In this document: in pieces, positions 43,907 through 54,242 of the stretch
Numbering within the stretch: the stretch's first letter is position 1
Layout of the letters: the number at the start of each line of letters is the position of its first letter
DNA from: Sycobia sp. Sy_11
Lineage: Eukaryota; Arthropoda; Insecta; Hymenoptera; Epichrysomallidae
DNA length: 64,000 nt
Assembly: GCA_018907035.1 (NCBI GenBank)
Contig: JACCIC010000029.1
Coordinates: 2,576,001 to 2,640,000 of the forward strand
Reading direction: 5' to 3'
Program-made: the position numbers and the translations under genes
The notes under the pieces: generated by a model
The model's database searches: none
What the model was told of the DNA's origin: nothing
The model's input: only the letters and a program-made list of their open reading frames with translations

Positions 43907-44777
43907 CGAGGTCAGACAATTAAGTAATGCGAGAAATTTCAAAAATCGAATATATTTAAAAATTAAGGTAGGTCACTGCGATCCCCTTGAAAGTAAATCC
44001 CTCCCGCATCTATACACTTATTCCAGCGAGTTTTACGGTTTTCGTAACAGATTCTTGGATGTCTTCAACGGAGTCAAATTGTCTACCTTTGACGAATTTT
44101 TTCAAATGGAAGAATAGGAAAAATACGCAGGGTGACATGTCCGGTGAATAGGGTGGTTGTGGTAACATTGCGATGCCTTTAGATGCCAAAAACTGAAAGA
44201 CACTAAATGCACTGTAACAGGGACCATTATCGTGATAAAGAACACAAGTCTTCGCTATTTCTGAACGCACTCTGAGCACTATTTTTCGCAAATTTTCGAG
44301 TACAGTGCGGTAAAATTCTTGATTTACGGTTAGTCCAGATGGTACAAACTCTTTGTAAGCCACCCCTTTGCTGTCGAAGAAGCAAATGAATAGGGTTTCA
44401 CTGTAGACTTCGTTATTCTCGCCTTCTTTAGCCTTGGCGCTCCAGAGGACAGCCACTGTTGGCTTTCTCGTTTATTTTCGGGGCCATATGAAAGGAATTT
44501 TCATCACCTGTAATAACTCGATCGAGAAGAGTATGTTCACTTTCAACCTCCTGGAGACAATCTTGAGCTGTTTTCATTCGAAAGGCTTTTTGCTTTTTCG
44601 AGGCATGCATTACTCGTGCATTGTTACAAAATAAGAAACAGCTGGTGAAGAAATGATCGTACAAGGTCTCAATTGAGAGAGTAGTTATCTACTATTACGG
44701 TAGTGGAGTTACAGGTTCGCAGTGCTACCGCAGGCTAACAAATAAAATCGGTCACATTACTTAATTGTCTGACCTCG
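43907..44777 (-). mobile_element. Mariner-like element with 5' transposase deletion (871 bp)
   Basis: Perfect end repeats CGAGGTCAGACAATTAAGTA at both ends sit in TA (43905-43906; 44778-44779). The minus strand encodes LLDRVITGDENSFHMAPKIN (first catalytic Asp) and then, in another frame from 44,456, LFICFFDSKGVAYKEFVPSG, LYHDNGPCYSAF (second Asp) and YSPDMSPCVFFLFFHLK. The third catalytic residue, expected as P-C-D, is Val. Spacing from the second Asp to this site is 34 residues. The N-terminal DNA-binding part is missing. Confidence 0.88.
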
Positions 44778-45925
44778 TACTTTGTTTTAGTTTGTAAGTA
44801 AAAACTTGGTTCGGTCATTTTTCCGATCTTACCGTAAAACCATATAACTTCTCAAAATTTCCCTGGTGTTACCACAGTAGCTATCCCGAGGAGATGTAGG
44901 GAAACATTACATACACAATAACTGTAAAATTCCATTTGATCCAATTCGCTGTATAACTCAGTTTGTATTTGAAATGATATATTTTACTTTTAATGAAACA
45001 TTTACGAGACAAGAACTTCTAGGAAGTCGCTCATCCCCTTCCGTTGATCTTATAATGGAGAATCAAGAAATACAATGTTTGTAAGCGTTCAAAAATTCAA
45101 ATATTTTGAATAGTCCTATATTCTATTATAAATATATAGAAGGCGATATATTGTAAATTTCATAAAAAATATGTTGAGACAGTTTTACAAATTTTTGACG
45201 ATTATGACTAAAATTTAAAATTCATGCTTAAAATAAAAGTCAATAATTGTTTGAATTTTTCATCTGATATGTAAGATATAGAAAAATAGAATAATAACTC
45301 ACGTCGTTTTAAAAACCAATATATTTCACAGGAGTTCTCAATTATAATTTCATCCACACAGCTGAAGAAGAATATTATTTTACATTTAACAGACAAAAAA
45401 ATTTTACTTTCACAGCTTTTCACAAATAAAAGAAGAATATAATGATATAAATTATTTTATTTAATACCTTTCCTATATGACTAAATGACTAAAAAAAACT
45501 ATATGACTAAAGGATAAGAAAAAACAATTTTTAACCATAATTTTAATATTGCTTTGAATTAAGAGATTTTTTAATAAGTATATGTTATTGTAAATGTTTG
45601 CAACAATTACAAAAATTTGATATACAAACAATTTTTGCTGATCATATGCATTATACGAGCACACCATGTCTTGTCATCAGTTACGATAAAATAAAGATAG
45701 TTTTCGTTCCGTTTGATTTCTTTAGTGATGTTTTTATAATGTTGATTTCGAAGCGCTTTTTGGGATCTATGTACATATATCTATTTGACATTTTTATATA
45801 AAACAAAAGTATATATGATGTTATATTTACGATGTATTTTTATTATCTAACGATTTATCTAATAAATTTATTCATACAAAAATAAATTACAATGAATACA
45901 TCTATACCGAGATGACCGCCTTGGA
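44778..45925. other. AT-rich sequence without recognisable gene
   Basis: No domain or element motif was seen. Short open frames (for example 45,208-45,423 and 45,598-45,801) have biased AT codons and no supporting signals. Confidence 0.6.
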
Positions 45926-45947
45926 TAGTCTTATGATAGACCATGTT

Positions 45948-46165
45948 TTGTTATTTTTGTTTTTTTTTATTTATTTAATTTCCCTTAATTTATGCTTCCA
46001 ATTAACGGTGCTAATCAATGACGGAGAGGTCTACGATTTGTTTGTAAACAAAACACATTTAAATTTTTACGGTGATGCTTGTGTCAATCGGCAGAGACCA
46101 GGATATGAACTCGGATCACCAAGTTACTGGTCCTTCGCTGTAACAATCGATCCAGCGTAGTCTTC
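45948..46165 (-). mobile_element. tRNA-derived SINE, copy 2
   Basis: Reverse-complement counterpart of the SINE at 22,970-23,172, aligning from the first bases (GAAGACTACGCTGG / GAGGCCTACGATGG) through GCGAAGGACCAGTAACTTGG, GATTGACACAAG, TGTTTACAAACAAATCGTAG and TTGGAAGCATAAAT to an A-rich tail. Box B is mutated (GAGTTCATATCCTGG), so this copy is probably silent. A target duplication GATAGACCATGTT stands at 45935-45947 and 46166-46178 and may extend leftward with a 2-bp indel. Confidence 0.88.
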
Positions 46166-46178
46166 GATAGACCATGTT

Positions 46179-47010
46179 CAGAACGCAATTTCTGTAAAGA
46201 ACATAAAATTCAGAAAGAGACTTTTTCAATACCTTCTGTTTTATTGATTTACTTATAAATAAAATGTCCTGTGTGATAAAGAAAAATGTGCATGATAAAA
46301 CTGTAATAAAATATAATTATATCAGGTTGTTAAATATTTTCCTTCCGCCTTTTTCCTTAGGTAAATACGTATGCAATAAATTAAATGCAAAATTGAAATG
46401 TTTAAACAGTAATTATTCATACTTAGAAAAAACTGTCATATTGCAGTAATTATTAAAATAATGAGATAAGAAACTCAGAAAGTAATGATCGCTGAATTGG
46501 TTGAATGGTGAGAGCGCATCTCGGGTCATCAGCACGATGAAGCAACATTCGCTGCAGACACTACTTATAGTATATAATATGCACTTATATAATATACACT
46601 ATTATATATAATATATACTACTTATAATATATGCGAATTGTGAGTGATATGAAACCCAGGCGGCACCTATTGACAACGCTCGGAATTTTACATACAAAAA
46701 AAACCGGCGGAAAGGGCTTTGAACCAATTTTATTTTCAAACTGAGGTATCTAAATTTTAATAGTAGGCCATTGTGCGGGAAAACACTATTTTAATATTTA
46801 ACAGAAAACATCTTTCAATGTCTTCTGTTCTTGTCGAAGTGATCTTTGAAATAACGCCAGATCGACTTGTTTCTGGTTATTATCAAAAAAAGAGAGCCAT
46901 ATCATAAATCTCTTCAGTTTCGGATATTATTCATTTACTATTGATACCAGCGTGATCCTGAGTCAATAATGATGGAATATTGCAAGCTTGATCGCACAGT
47001 TCCAGTATGC
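46179..47010. other. No gene recognised
   Basis: AT-rich, with TATAAT-type repeats at 46,565-46,640. At 46,490-46,560 is a D-arm-like phrase (TGGTTGAATGGTGAGAGCGC) without a matching box B; see the rejected items. Confidence 0.5.
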
Positions 47011-47020
47011 GTGAGTGCGT

Positions 47021-47067
47021 CGGTGTGTGTGTGTGTGTGTGTGCGTGCGTGCGCGCGCGCGCGCGTG
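47021..47067. repeat. (GT)n-(GC)n alternating purine-pyrimidine tract
   Basis: GT units run into GCGTGC and then GCGCGC. Long alternating GT/GC runs can adopt Z-DNA; here it may simply be a microsatellite. Confidence 0.9.
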
Positions 47068-47138
47068 TTTACCATTATTAAATGATAGTATATGTTGAAT
47101 TTATGTACATACAAATATATAATAAATTAATTTGCATT

Positions 47139-48197
47139 TCACTCTGCAATAAGAAAAATTAAAAAAACAGACAGATTGTGTATATAATATACATGTATAT
47201 TGACATGTATATTCACGCCTAAATATTTGACTGCAGTATACCTGAATTCGCTTTTTTCTTGATTAATTCTGAGTTCAGCTTCATATACTCGAGCTGCAAC
47301 CGGACGTATCCAATCTAAATGTTCTTCGAACGTTTCGTTCGTGATTATAATATCATAAAGAGAGGTGAAAGCGTTCGGATCGACGTCTGGTCTAATTATT
47401 CGGTCTATCAGTTGCTGGAATGACAGTCTGGCGTTCAAAAAACTAATAGGCATTCTGATGAATTGGAATAATTCCATTCCAGGTGGTATAAATGCCGCAA
47501 TCGATTTGGATTTTGGTGATAAGATACACACTGCTCAGAACCAACGTTGCAATATATTGAGCTGACTGTAGCTTCCTCAGGATCTGATTCTTGTTAGGCA
47601 GCAGGTATACATCAGGTTTCGAAACTAATTAAAATTAACTTTTCTAACTTTATTTTTGAAAATCAATCCACAATCTATACTTCCCATTGCTCTTACGTAC
47701 CATTACTGCTAAGCTTGAATTCTCTTGGCTACTGGGTAAGCCTGTTGATGTATGCGGCGATCATTGCCTACATATATGACACGTTCTCCCAAGTCGTACG
47801 TCTCAGTAGAACTTCTTCCACTAGCAGGATTTCGTAACAGCTTCTCCAATTTCGGATATTCTTCCCGGTTTATATCCACCAGAGCAATGGACGCCAACTT
47901 GGAGAACTCATTGGTTAAATCGAAACCATCATTTTCTTCTGAATCAGGTTTGCCAACTCGAACTAGTTCAGATGATAAGTCGACAATCAATCGCAACGTT
48001 CCTAGACGTTGGATTTCGTTGAGTCCGACTACGGCTCTTTCAAACTTGACTTGTCGATTCGTTACCACAACATACAGCGAATTGCTATGCGTATTATAGA
48101 TGGTTCCAACCGCACATGTGAATTTAGTACCTAGATAGCAGTCTACTTCTAGGTTTGCAATTACAGCGACCAATGCATCGCACGTGATCCCTGCCAA
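47139..48197 (-). pseudogene. Gypsy pol relic (protease end, linker and RT part)
   Basis: Minus strand. From 48,197 a 162-codon frame begins MAGITCDALVAVIANLEVDC and YLGTKF, matching a Gypsy protease second half, followed by a long linker. The RT part follows across frame changes (KLQSAQYIATLVLSS near 47,590). The frame 47,531-47,139 has FIPPGMELFQFIRMP, FQQLIDRIIRPDVDP and AFTSLYDIIITNETFEEHLDW. The catalytic Y-L-D-D reads S-L-Y-D, so the enzyme is dead. It ends at 47,139 without RNase H or integrase. Confidence 0.75.
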
Positions 48198-48247
48198 TTT
48201 GAATGGCAGATGGCACCGACTTCAGAATTCACGAATATATTTTTGCC

Positions 48248-48800
48248 TAGATACAAGCAATTATACCAACTAACAACTAATATAGATTTATAAAAATCAC
48301 TCGTGTTTATCAACACACGTACGTACGTTATAATTTTTATATGAACAATAACCATTATCAAAGCTTTACCACTTTTATCAAATATATCTTCTTGCTTTCT
48401 CCTGCTTTTCAATTTTCCGGCCGTATTGTGATTTTCGAAATTTGTATAGCTAAATACAAATTTCAGAAATTTTTCTTTAATAAATTTTTTAATTTATGAA
48501 AAATTCTCTCCCTCTTTTCTCTTTTCCCTCCTTTTTCTAATTTCCGAAATTTATATAGGTAAATACAAATTTTGGAAATTAAAAAGAGAATAGAAAAGGG
48601 AAAGAAGGAGAGAGAAAGCGAATATATTTGGTATAGTGGGAAAGCTTTGATATAGGATATTATTAAAAATTATGACATATATAAAAATTATAACGTAAGT
48701 ACGTGTATTGTTAAATACGAGTGATTTTTATAAATCTATATTAGTCGGCAGTTTATAATCGTATGTATTATACAATTTTTGCCGTATCTCGAGTTTGTAC
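48248..48800. repeat. Foldback (inverted repeat) element
   Basis: A perfect 25-bp match in inverted order joins 48276-48300 (ACTAATATAGATTTATAAAA...) and 48721-48745. The similarity continues inward through the ACGTACGTACGTTATAATTTTTATAT and CAAAGCTTT..CCAC segments toward about 48,420/48,590, with gaps. The centre (48,435-48,585) is itself made of short palindromes around AATTTCCGAAATTTATATAG. There is no coding capacity. It resembles a foldback MITE or a hairpin-forming insert. Confidence 0.75.
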
Positions 48801-49041
48801 AACAGGTTGTATCTAATCAAAAATAAATTTGTGAATTTAGTGTGACTAAATGCAGAAAAGCCGCGTCACCTCAAATATAAGTGGGAAACGGAAGGCGAAA
48901 GCGTTATTTTATTACCTGTACCTCGTCTATTGAACTAACATCTCTAATTGCTAGACATACATATAACCTCACCCTGCGTTGTCACTCACTCGCGCTACCA
49001 ATCTTTCTTGTTTTTACCTTTTTACGTACTCTAGCTCTAAT

Positions 49042-49047
<6 letters not shown>

Positions 49048-49083
<36 letters not shown>
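49048..49083. repeat. (CT)n microsatellite
   Basis: About 17 CT units. Confidence 0.95.
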
Positions 49084-49085
<2 letters not shown>

Positions 49086-49584
49086 AAAGAAAATTTTTCA
49101 GTGACAAAAATTTTTCTAAATTTCAATGTTTTTATAAATAAAATCAATTTATCGATTAAATAAGTAATAATAAAATTTATTATTTAAATAAATTTATCCA
49201 TATATGCTTACTCAAACATTTATTTAAATAGAGTAAATTTTATTTTGATTTATGTAAATCTATCAATTGCTTCAAGTGGTTTGAATCTTTATTCTAACAA
49301 ATATTTATTTGAGTTTTATCAATATTTTTTAAAAACATTTTTGTGAATGGAACACGTCTTCATTCTTAAATTTCTTTGCAGAAATTAATTTTGAAAAACT
49401 ATAACTTTGGATCTCGTCAATATAACAAAAAAATTGAATAAAGAAAATCATAATACAGTATAAGCTTCAACTTCATTTTTCTAAATAGTTTGTTCGTTGG
49501 CCAACTATTGTTTGGTATTAAAGTAAACCTAATAAATCATTTTGAATTTTATATTGGATGTAGAACTTAAGTTAAAAGTTACCA

Positions 49585-50036
49585 GCGTTTTTTTCAAAAA
49601 TATGAGGTTTTATTATGAAAATATGGTAACATATCCTTTATTCAAAGTATTGTCCATCAGAAGCTATAAATTTTTCAGAACTTTCTGGCAATTTATGAAG
49701 TCCGGACCAAAACACTTTTTTGTTTTTCGAGCCCTAAGAACGTCTCGAGTCAATTTCTGATTTCCTCTGCTGAAATCAAGCGTATTCCCGTAAAAGCTTT
49801 CTGCATTGATCGCAACAAGTGGCAGTCGGATGCTGACAATACTAGACTGTAAGATGGATAACGCAGACTTTCCCATCCACTATTGTTCACACAGTTTTTG
49901 ATCGTAGCCGCAAGAAGTGGTCGAGCGCTATCGTGATGAAAAATGACGAACTTCTGTCTCGTCTCATATTCTGGCGTTTTTTCCTGTAATACTCGCTTCA
50001 AAAGAGTAAGTTCAGTTTGATACAATGGTACAAATG
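49585..50036 (-). mobile_element. Mariner relic of family 'g', C-terminal part
   Basis: The minus frame 50,025-49,750 reads LLKRVLQEKTPEYETRQKFV, then FHHDSARPLLAATIKNCVNN (second catalytic Asp kept) and SASDCHLLRSMQKAFTGIR (third Asp kept). It parallels the transposase at 40,260-40,500. The lower part (49,590-49,745) covers the C-terminus in broken frames and an end-repeat remnant. The N-terminal half is absent. Confidence 0.75.
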
Positions 50037-50039
50037 AAC

Positions 50040-50790
50040 AACATCGAAAGAAATGCTTAAATATAATGCTGCAATATTAGTAACAGATACACAACCTAAA
50101 AAAATAACAGAAATAATTAGATCCGATCCTCAATACTACTATGAAGATCGCTACTAGCTGAAAACAATATGATATCCTAAGAATCAAGAAGGAAACTAAT
50201 GCTCTTGAATTATGGCATAAAAATACTAGATACACCAGTGAACCAAGTAAATAAAAATTTAACTACTAAAGATGATACAGTATACAAAATTAAAAAGAAA
50301 GTAAGATTCCGAATCTTAACCCAAGACATCGACGTAAGCATACATAAAAACAAAATAAAAAAATAATTAAAAACAAAATATTTGAAGAATGGAATAAAAT
50401 GCGAAAAATGTGACGTAAAATTAAGTGTTAAACATTTACGCAGAGAATGTCTAAAATACAGTAAAAAAAGAGATCACCAAATCTCAACTCGGGTGTGCAA
50501 GATATATTAAACCTACATATAAATTTTAAAAAGATTATAGAATATATAAAAATAACAGATTTAAAAAATATAATTTAAACAAAATAATGCAGGAAATAGA
50601 TACTATATAATGTATCAAATATATCATGTATCAGTATGTGCTTTTTTTTGTATCTATATAAAATTGTAACTTGAAATACGTTCTAAATAGATGTAAATAA
50701 AGATAATTTGTAGTCACTAATATCCTAAACAGGGGAATGTGACTATAAACCCTAAATAAATAAAAAAAATAAATAAATAACACATAAAGT
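50040..50790 (+). mobile_element. 3' end of a non-LTR retrotransposon
   Basis: The plus strand encodes C-E-K-C-D-V-K-L-S-V-K-H-L-R-R-E-C at about 50,400-50,450, a C-X2-C-X7-H-X4-C finger of the kind closing the ORF2 protein of Jockey/CR1-type LINEs, followed by LKYSKKRD. The sequence ends in a TAAA-type tail (CTAAATAAATAAAAAAAATA). Upstream is frame-broken. The 5' end is cut next to the mariner relic, as usual for 5'-truncated LINE copies. The clade was not fixed. Confidence 0.5.
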
Positions 50791-50799
50791 CCGGAATTT

Positions 50800-51110
50800 C
50801 CATTATCATTAGTAGTTCCGCAATTATCATTAGTAGTCTATTGTTTGTCTTTCTGAATATAGTTTTCAACCGCTACAATAGCATCGTCGGGAATGGCGCA
50901 TTTCGGACGTCCTTTACGCTGCTCATTATGCACTTTTGCTCGTCACTCAAGAAAACCTGTACAAAATCTTCGTGTCCTCTGCACAGTCGATTATTACTGA
51001 GTTTTGATTATTAATAAAAGTATTTTTGGCCACCAAAACCAATTCCGCTCTTATGGAACCCAAACTGAAACTATTACGACGATCTAGCTGTGCACTTAAT
51101 ACACAGCTTG
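50800..51110 (-). pseudogene. Scrap resembling a mariner-type transposase N-terminus
   Basis: The minus strand gives, across frames, FLSDEQKCIMSSV / VHNEQRKGRPKCAIPDDAIV and AVENYIQKDKQ. G-R-P-K followed by a helix with VAVENYI is the layout of the linker after the first helix-turn-helix in mariner-like transposases. Too short and broken to place further. Confidence 0.3.
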
Positions 51111-52036
51111 TACTTACAATATTTTAATTTTAAATAATCACTCTAAATTAAAATAATCGGTCATTAATTGGAAGCAAACAGTTAAATGCGTGACCCCGGG
51201 AAAGAAATCCAAATACGTGCATCCGAAAATAATTAACATGAGAGAGCAGTGGGGGACTCGCTCATCACTAAAAAGAGCCATGGCCGTGCGGATAAAGTAT
51301 TAAGCGTGGAAAAGATTGTCCGTATACTCCCGCTTTCGAAATCAAAGTAAAGTGAAGACGCTGGTTGATGCATTTGTAGAGAACGGTTTTTTTGACATAA
51401 TGTAAAATGCTTAAAAATTGAATCTATCAGATATAGAATATATTATGTTACTATAAAGACTATATTATTATATTACTATAAAGACTAGACGAAATTATTT
51501 TGATAAGATACATTACCAAACGTATGTCGTTAACAACGTAAAGTTTAATTATTATTATTATAACAGTTTATTATATTATTGATATTATAATTTGTTATTA
51601 TTATTATCCTTCGGCCGCTCCAGACGAAATTAGTCGAGCGGCGTCGTATGTATCGGTACAATAAATTTTGTATAAGAGAACAAGGTTTTCGCCAAAAAAA
51701 GGAGTATTCTCTAGAACACAACCTAAAGAAGTTCCTTAGAGCTATCTATGTATGTGCGACACTGCATTCTGCCAGCATATGTGCCAACCTGAATTCTGAA
51801 AATTTCACGAATTGGTACTCCTACATATTTCAACTTACTTTACAATTTAAAAATTTATTTCAATACTTTATTTTGTATAAATTAGAACTAATTAAATATG
51901 GTCCTGAAAAATCATTTTATTACTAACTTAGGCTTAAGTTTTTTTAAGAATCGCATATTTACGTGTACTTGACTGAGCAATCTGTTTTTAGAAAATATTT
52001 CATTTATATAAGTACAATACGTTATTCATAAATGTA
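51111..52036. other. No gene recognised
   Basis: AT-rich, with TTATTATTAT runs near 51,550-51,610 and a GC-richer phrase at 51,610-51,650. A 92-codon plus frame (51,648-51,926) has no recognised domain. Confidence 0.55.
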
Positions 52037-53317
52037 TTAGGTATATAAATAAGTTTCCGCCGTTTTGAAAAGATGGCGCCACCGATAAGATAACATCGAA
52101 ATTGTCAGCTGTAAAAAGTCATATAGTATATGTTGACATCTGGACAGTATAACCTTTTAATACCTCTGACTTTTTGCTAACATCACTTAGTTTTCATTGT
52201 CTTAAGATGTCATGTTTTGAGCCAAGTAAGCGTCATTTGCGGGAATTATGAATTTACTTCTTTCATCTAAAGCAATCTGCAGCTGAAGCACATCGGCTAC
52301 TTATAGAAGCATATGGTGATATTAATTTGAGTGAGAGAAATTGTCGGGAGTGGTTCTAAAAATTTAAAAGTAGTGATTTTGACGTGGAGGACAAAACACG
52401 CAGTGGAAGGCCTAAAGTGTATGGTGACGCAGAATTGTAAGTTTTAGTGGAGGAAGATCCGTGCCAATAGGAAGAAGAACTTGCACAAGAGTTAGGAGTG
52501 ACTTAGCAAGCTATTTCACTACGTCTCAAAACCCTCGTTATGATTCAAAAGCATGGAAATTTGGTTCCTTACAAACTGAAGCTAAGAGACGTCGAGCGTC
52601 ACTTATTCGTTTGCGAACAATTACTCAAAACGCTGAATCGCAAAGGATTTCTACGTCGAATCGTGGAAACGAAAAGTGGATTCACTACGACAACCCAAAG
52701 CGCAGGAAGTAACGGGGTACGCCCGGACATGCCTCTACTTCGATGGGCAAGCCAAACATTCATGGCAAGAAGTCAATGCTGTGCTTTTGGTGGGATCAGC
52801 TTAGAGGAATCTATTACGACCTATTCCATCACAATCAAACCGTCATCAGGGAACGTTACGAACAACTTCTGATGCAATTGAACCGAGCATTGAAGATTAA
52901 ATGTCCACAATATTTCAAAAGACACGGTAAAGTCGTTTTTCAGCATGAGAACAGTCGGCCACATGTTGCAAAAATCGAAAGGAAACGTTAGAAGCACTGA
53001 CTTGGGACGTCCTACCCTACCCGCGGTATTCATCAGACATTGCTCCTTCAGACTACCACCTATCCCGGTCAATAACTCATACTCTGGCTGAGCAGCACTT
53101 CACTTCTTACGAAGAAATGAAGAAATGGCTCGATTCGTGAATCGCCTCAAAAGACAAGCAATTTTTTAGAGGGGGTATCCACTTACTGCCCGAAAGATGG
53201 TCGAAAGTAGTAGAAAGTGATGGGCAATATTTTAAATGACATTATTTATACCTTTTTTTTACAATAAATTCTTATTTCTTTATAACAAAAACGGTGGAAA
53301 CTTATTTGTACACCCAA
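52037..53317 (+). mobile_element. Full-length but decayed mariner (1,281 bp)
   Basis: End repeats TTAGGTATATAAATAAGTTT (left) and TTGGGTGTACAAATAAGTTT (right, read inward), each followed by CC(G/A)CCGTTTT, sit in TA at 52035-52036 and 53318-53319. Transposase pieces appear in order: MSCFEPSKRHLREL, HRLLIEAYGD, FDVEDKTRSGRPKV, NLVPYKLKLRDVERHLFVCE, NEKWIHYDNPKRRK, MLCFWWDQLRGIYYD and FQHENSRPHVAK. The second catalytic Asp of H-D-N is Glu here; PSDYHLSRS follows with the third Asp. More than six stops and two or three frameshifts occur. It is related to the element at 36,132 (same opening and end-repeat style). Confidence 0.9.
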
Positions 53318-53323
53318 TATTAT

Positions 53324-53353
53324 CTCAGGCGAAGCCGAGACGGGGGATGCTAG
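53324..53353 (+). other. Candidate Helitron-like 3' terminus
   Basis: CTCAGGCGAAGCCGAG can form a six-pair stem with a 3-nt loop and one bulged A. Eleven bases later comes CTAG followed by T. Helitrons end in a short hairpin about ten bases before CTRR and insert before T. No 5' TC end or helicase was found, so this is a hint only. Confidence 0.3.
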
Positions 53354-53359
53354 TGTGTA

Positions 53360-53360
<1 letters not shown>

Positions 53361-53415
<55 letters not shown>
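53361..53415. repeat. (TA)n microsatellite
   Basis: Long TA run between the Helitron-like end and a second mariner right end. Confidence 0.95.
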
Positions 53416-53418
<3 letters not shown>

Positions 53419-53469
53419 TGTATATTATATTGTACATATTATATATATACATTTTAAATTCTTTATAAA

Positions 53470-53507
53470 CAAACGACGGAAACTTATTTGTACACCGAAT
53501 ATTACAT
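53470..53507 (+). mobile_element. Orphan mariner right terminal repeat
   Basis: AACGACGGAAACTTATTTGT followed by ACACCGAATATTA repeats the right end at 53,288-53,320 (ACGGTGGAAACTTATTTGTA...). It is probably the remaining end of a second copy. Confidence 0.7.
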
Positions 53508-53578
53508 TAAAGAGCAGAAGTTTCAAATAATAAGATATTCAAATACACCCTACTTGTCTTATTTTATACTATCATAGA

Positions 53579-53587
53579 AATTAATTT

Positions 53588-53621
<34 letters not shown>

Positions 53622-53638
53622 AAATTAATTTCTATATA
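53579..53638. repeat. Perfect AT-rich palindrome
   Basis: TAGAAATTAATTTTAAATAT, then (AT)n, then the exact reverse complement, directly before the next mariner. It could extrude as a cruciform. Confidence 0.9.
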
Positions 53639-53645
53639 TATAATA

Positions 53646-54242
53646 GGTCTATCTGGACAAGCAAGTGTCCAGCGTTTATCAAAAGATGGCGTGATCAGTG
53701 GATCCAGAAAAAAGGTTAGAGCTCGTATGTTATATTTGTGGGTTGTAAATGTGTGAACAACTTTGCAACATCATATTTGAACATTTTTGTCGTTATCGTG
53801 TATTTTATCGAACAAAATTATTGACCATGGTATTAAACCCAACTTATTCATTTGAAGCGAGAAATCTAAAAAAAGGGCCCAGAATATAAGAGTAAGTATG
53901 AGTCCGTTATTTTTCATTACGATAACGCTCGTCTACATCTTGCTGCATCGGTCAAAAACTATGTCGAGAATAGTGGATGAGAAATTCTGCCTCATCCACC
54001 TCTCAGTACAGAATTTAAATTATCTGACTACCATTTGTTTCGATCAATACAGAACGATCATACGTGAATACTCTTCAGTTCAGTAGAAGGAATCAAAAAT
54101 TGGCTCCATACATTTTTAAGCTTGAAAGCTGAGAAATTTTTATGGTCCGTAATTTATAAATTATCAAAACCATTGGAAAAAATTTATAGTTGCCGATGTA
54201 CGATACTTTGAATAAAAGATATGTAAACATCTTTTCCTAATA
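53646..54242 (+). mobile_element. Internally deleted mariner of family 'g'
   Basis: The 5' part parallels 39,779-39,960 (GTTATATTTGTGGGTTGTAAAT / TATTATATTTGTAGGTTGT; ATCATATTTGAACATTTTT; TTTATCGA(G/A)(A/C)AAA). The 3' part parallels 40,260-40,690 with LIHLKR, SVIFHYDNARLHLAASVKNYV and YHLFRSIQ-like readings. The deletion here is larger than in the 39.8-kb copy. Its right end is replaced by the start of the next mariner at 54,243. Confidence 0.75.

Noticed and set aside
45912..46160. 82-codon plus-strand frame
   Set aside because: Lies antisense across the SINE copy and its flank; no independent support.
46490..46560. tRNA D-arm-like TGGTTGAATGGTGAGAGCGC as a tRNA or SINE
   Set aside because: No box B or T arm downstream, and the sequence runs into TATAAT repeats.
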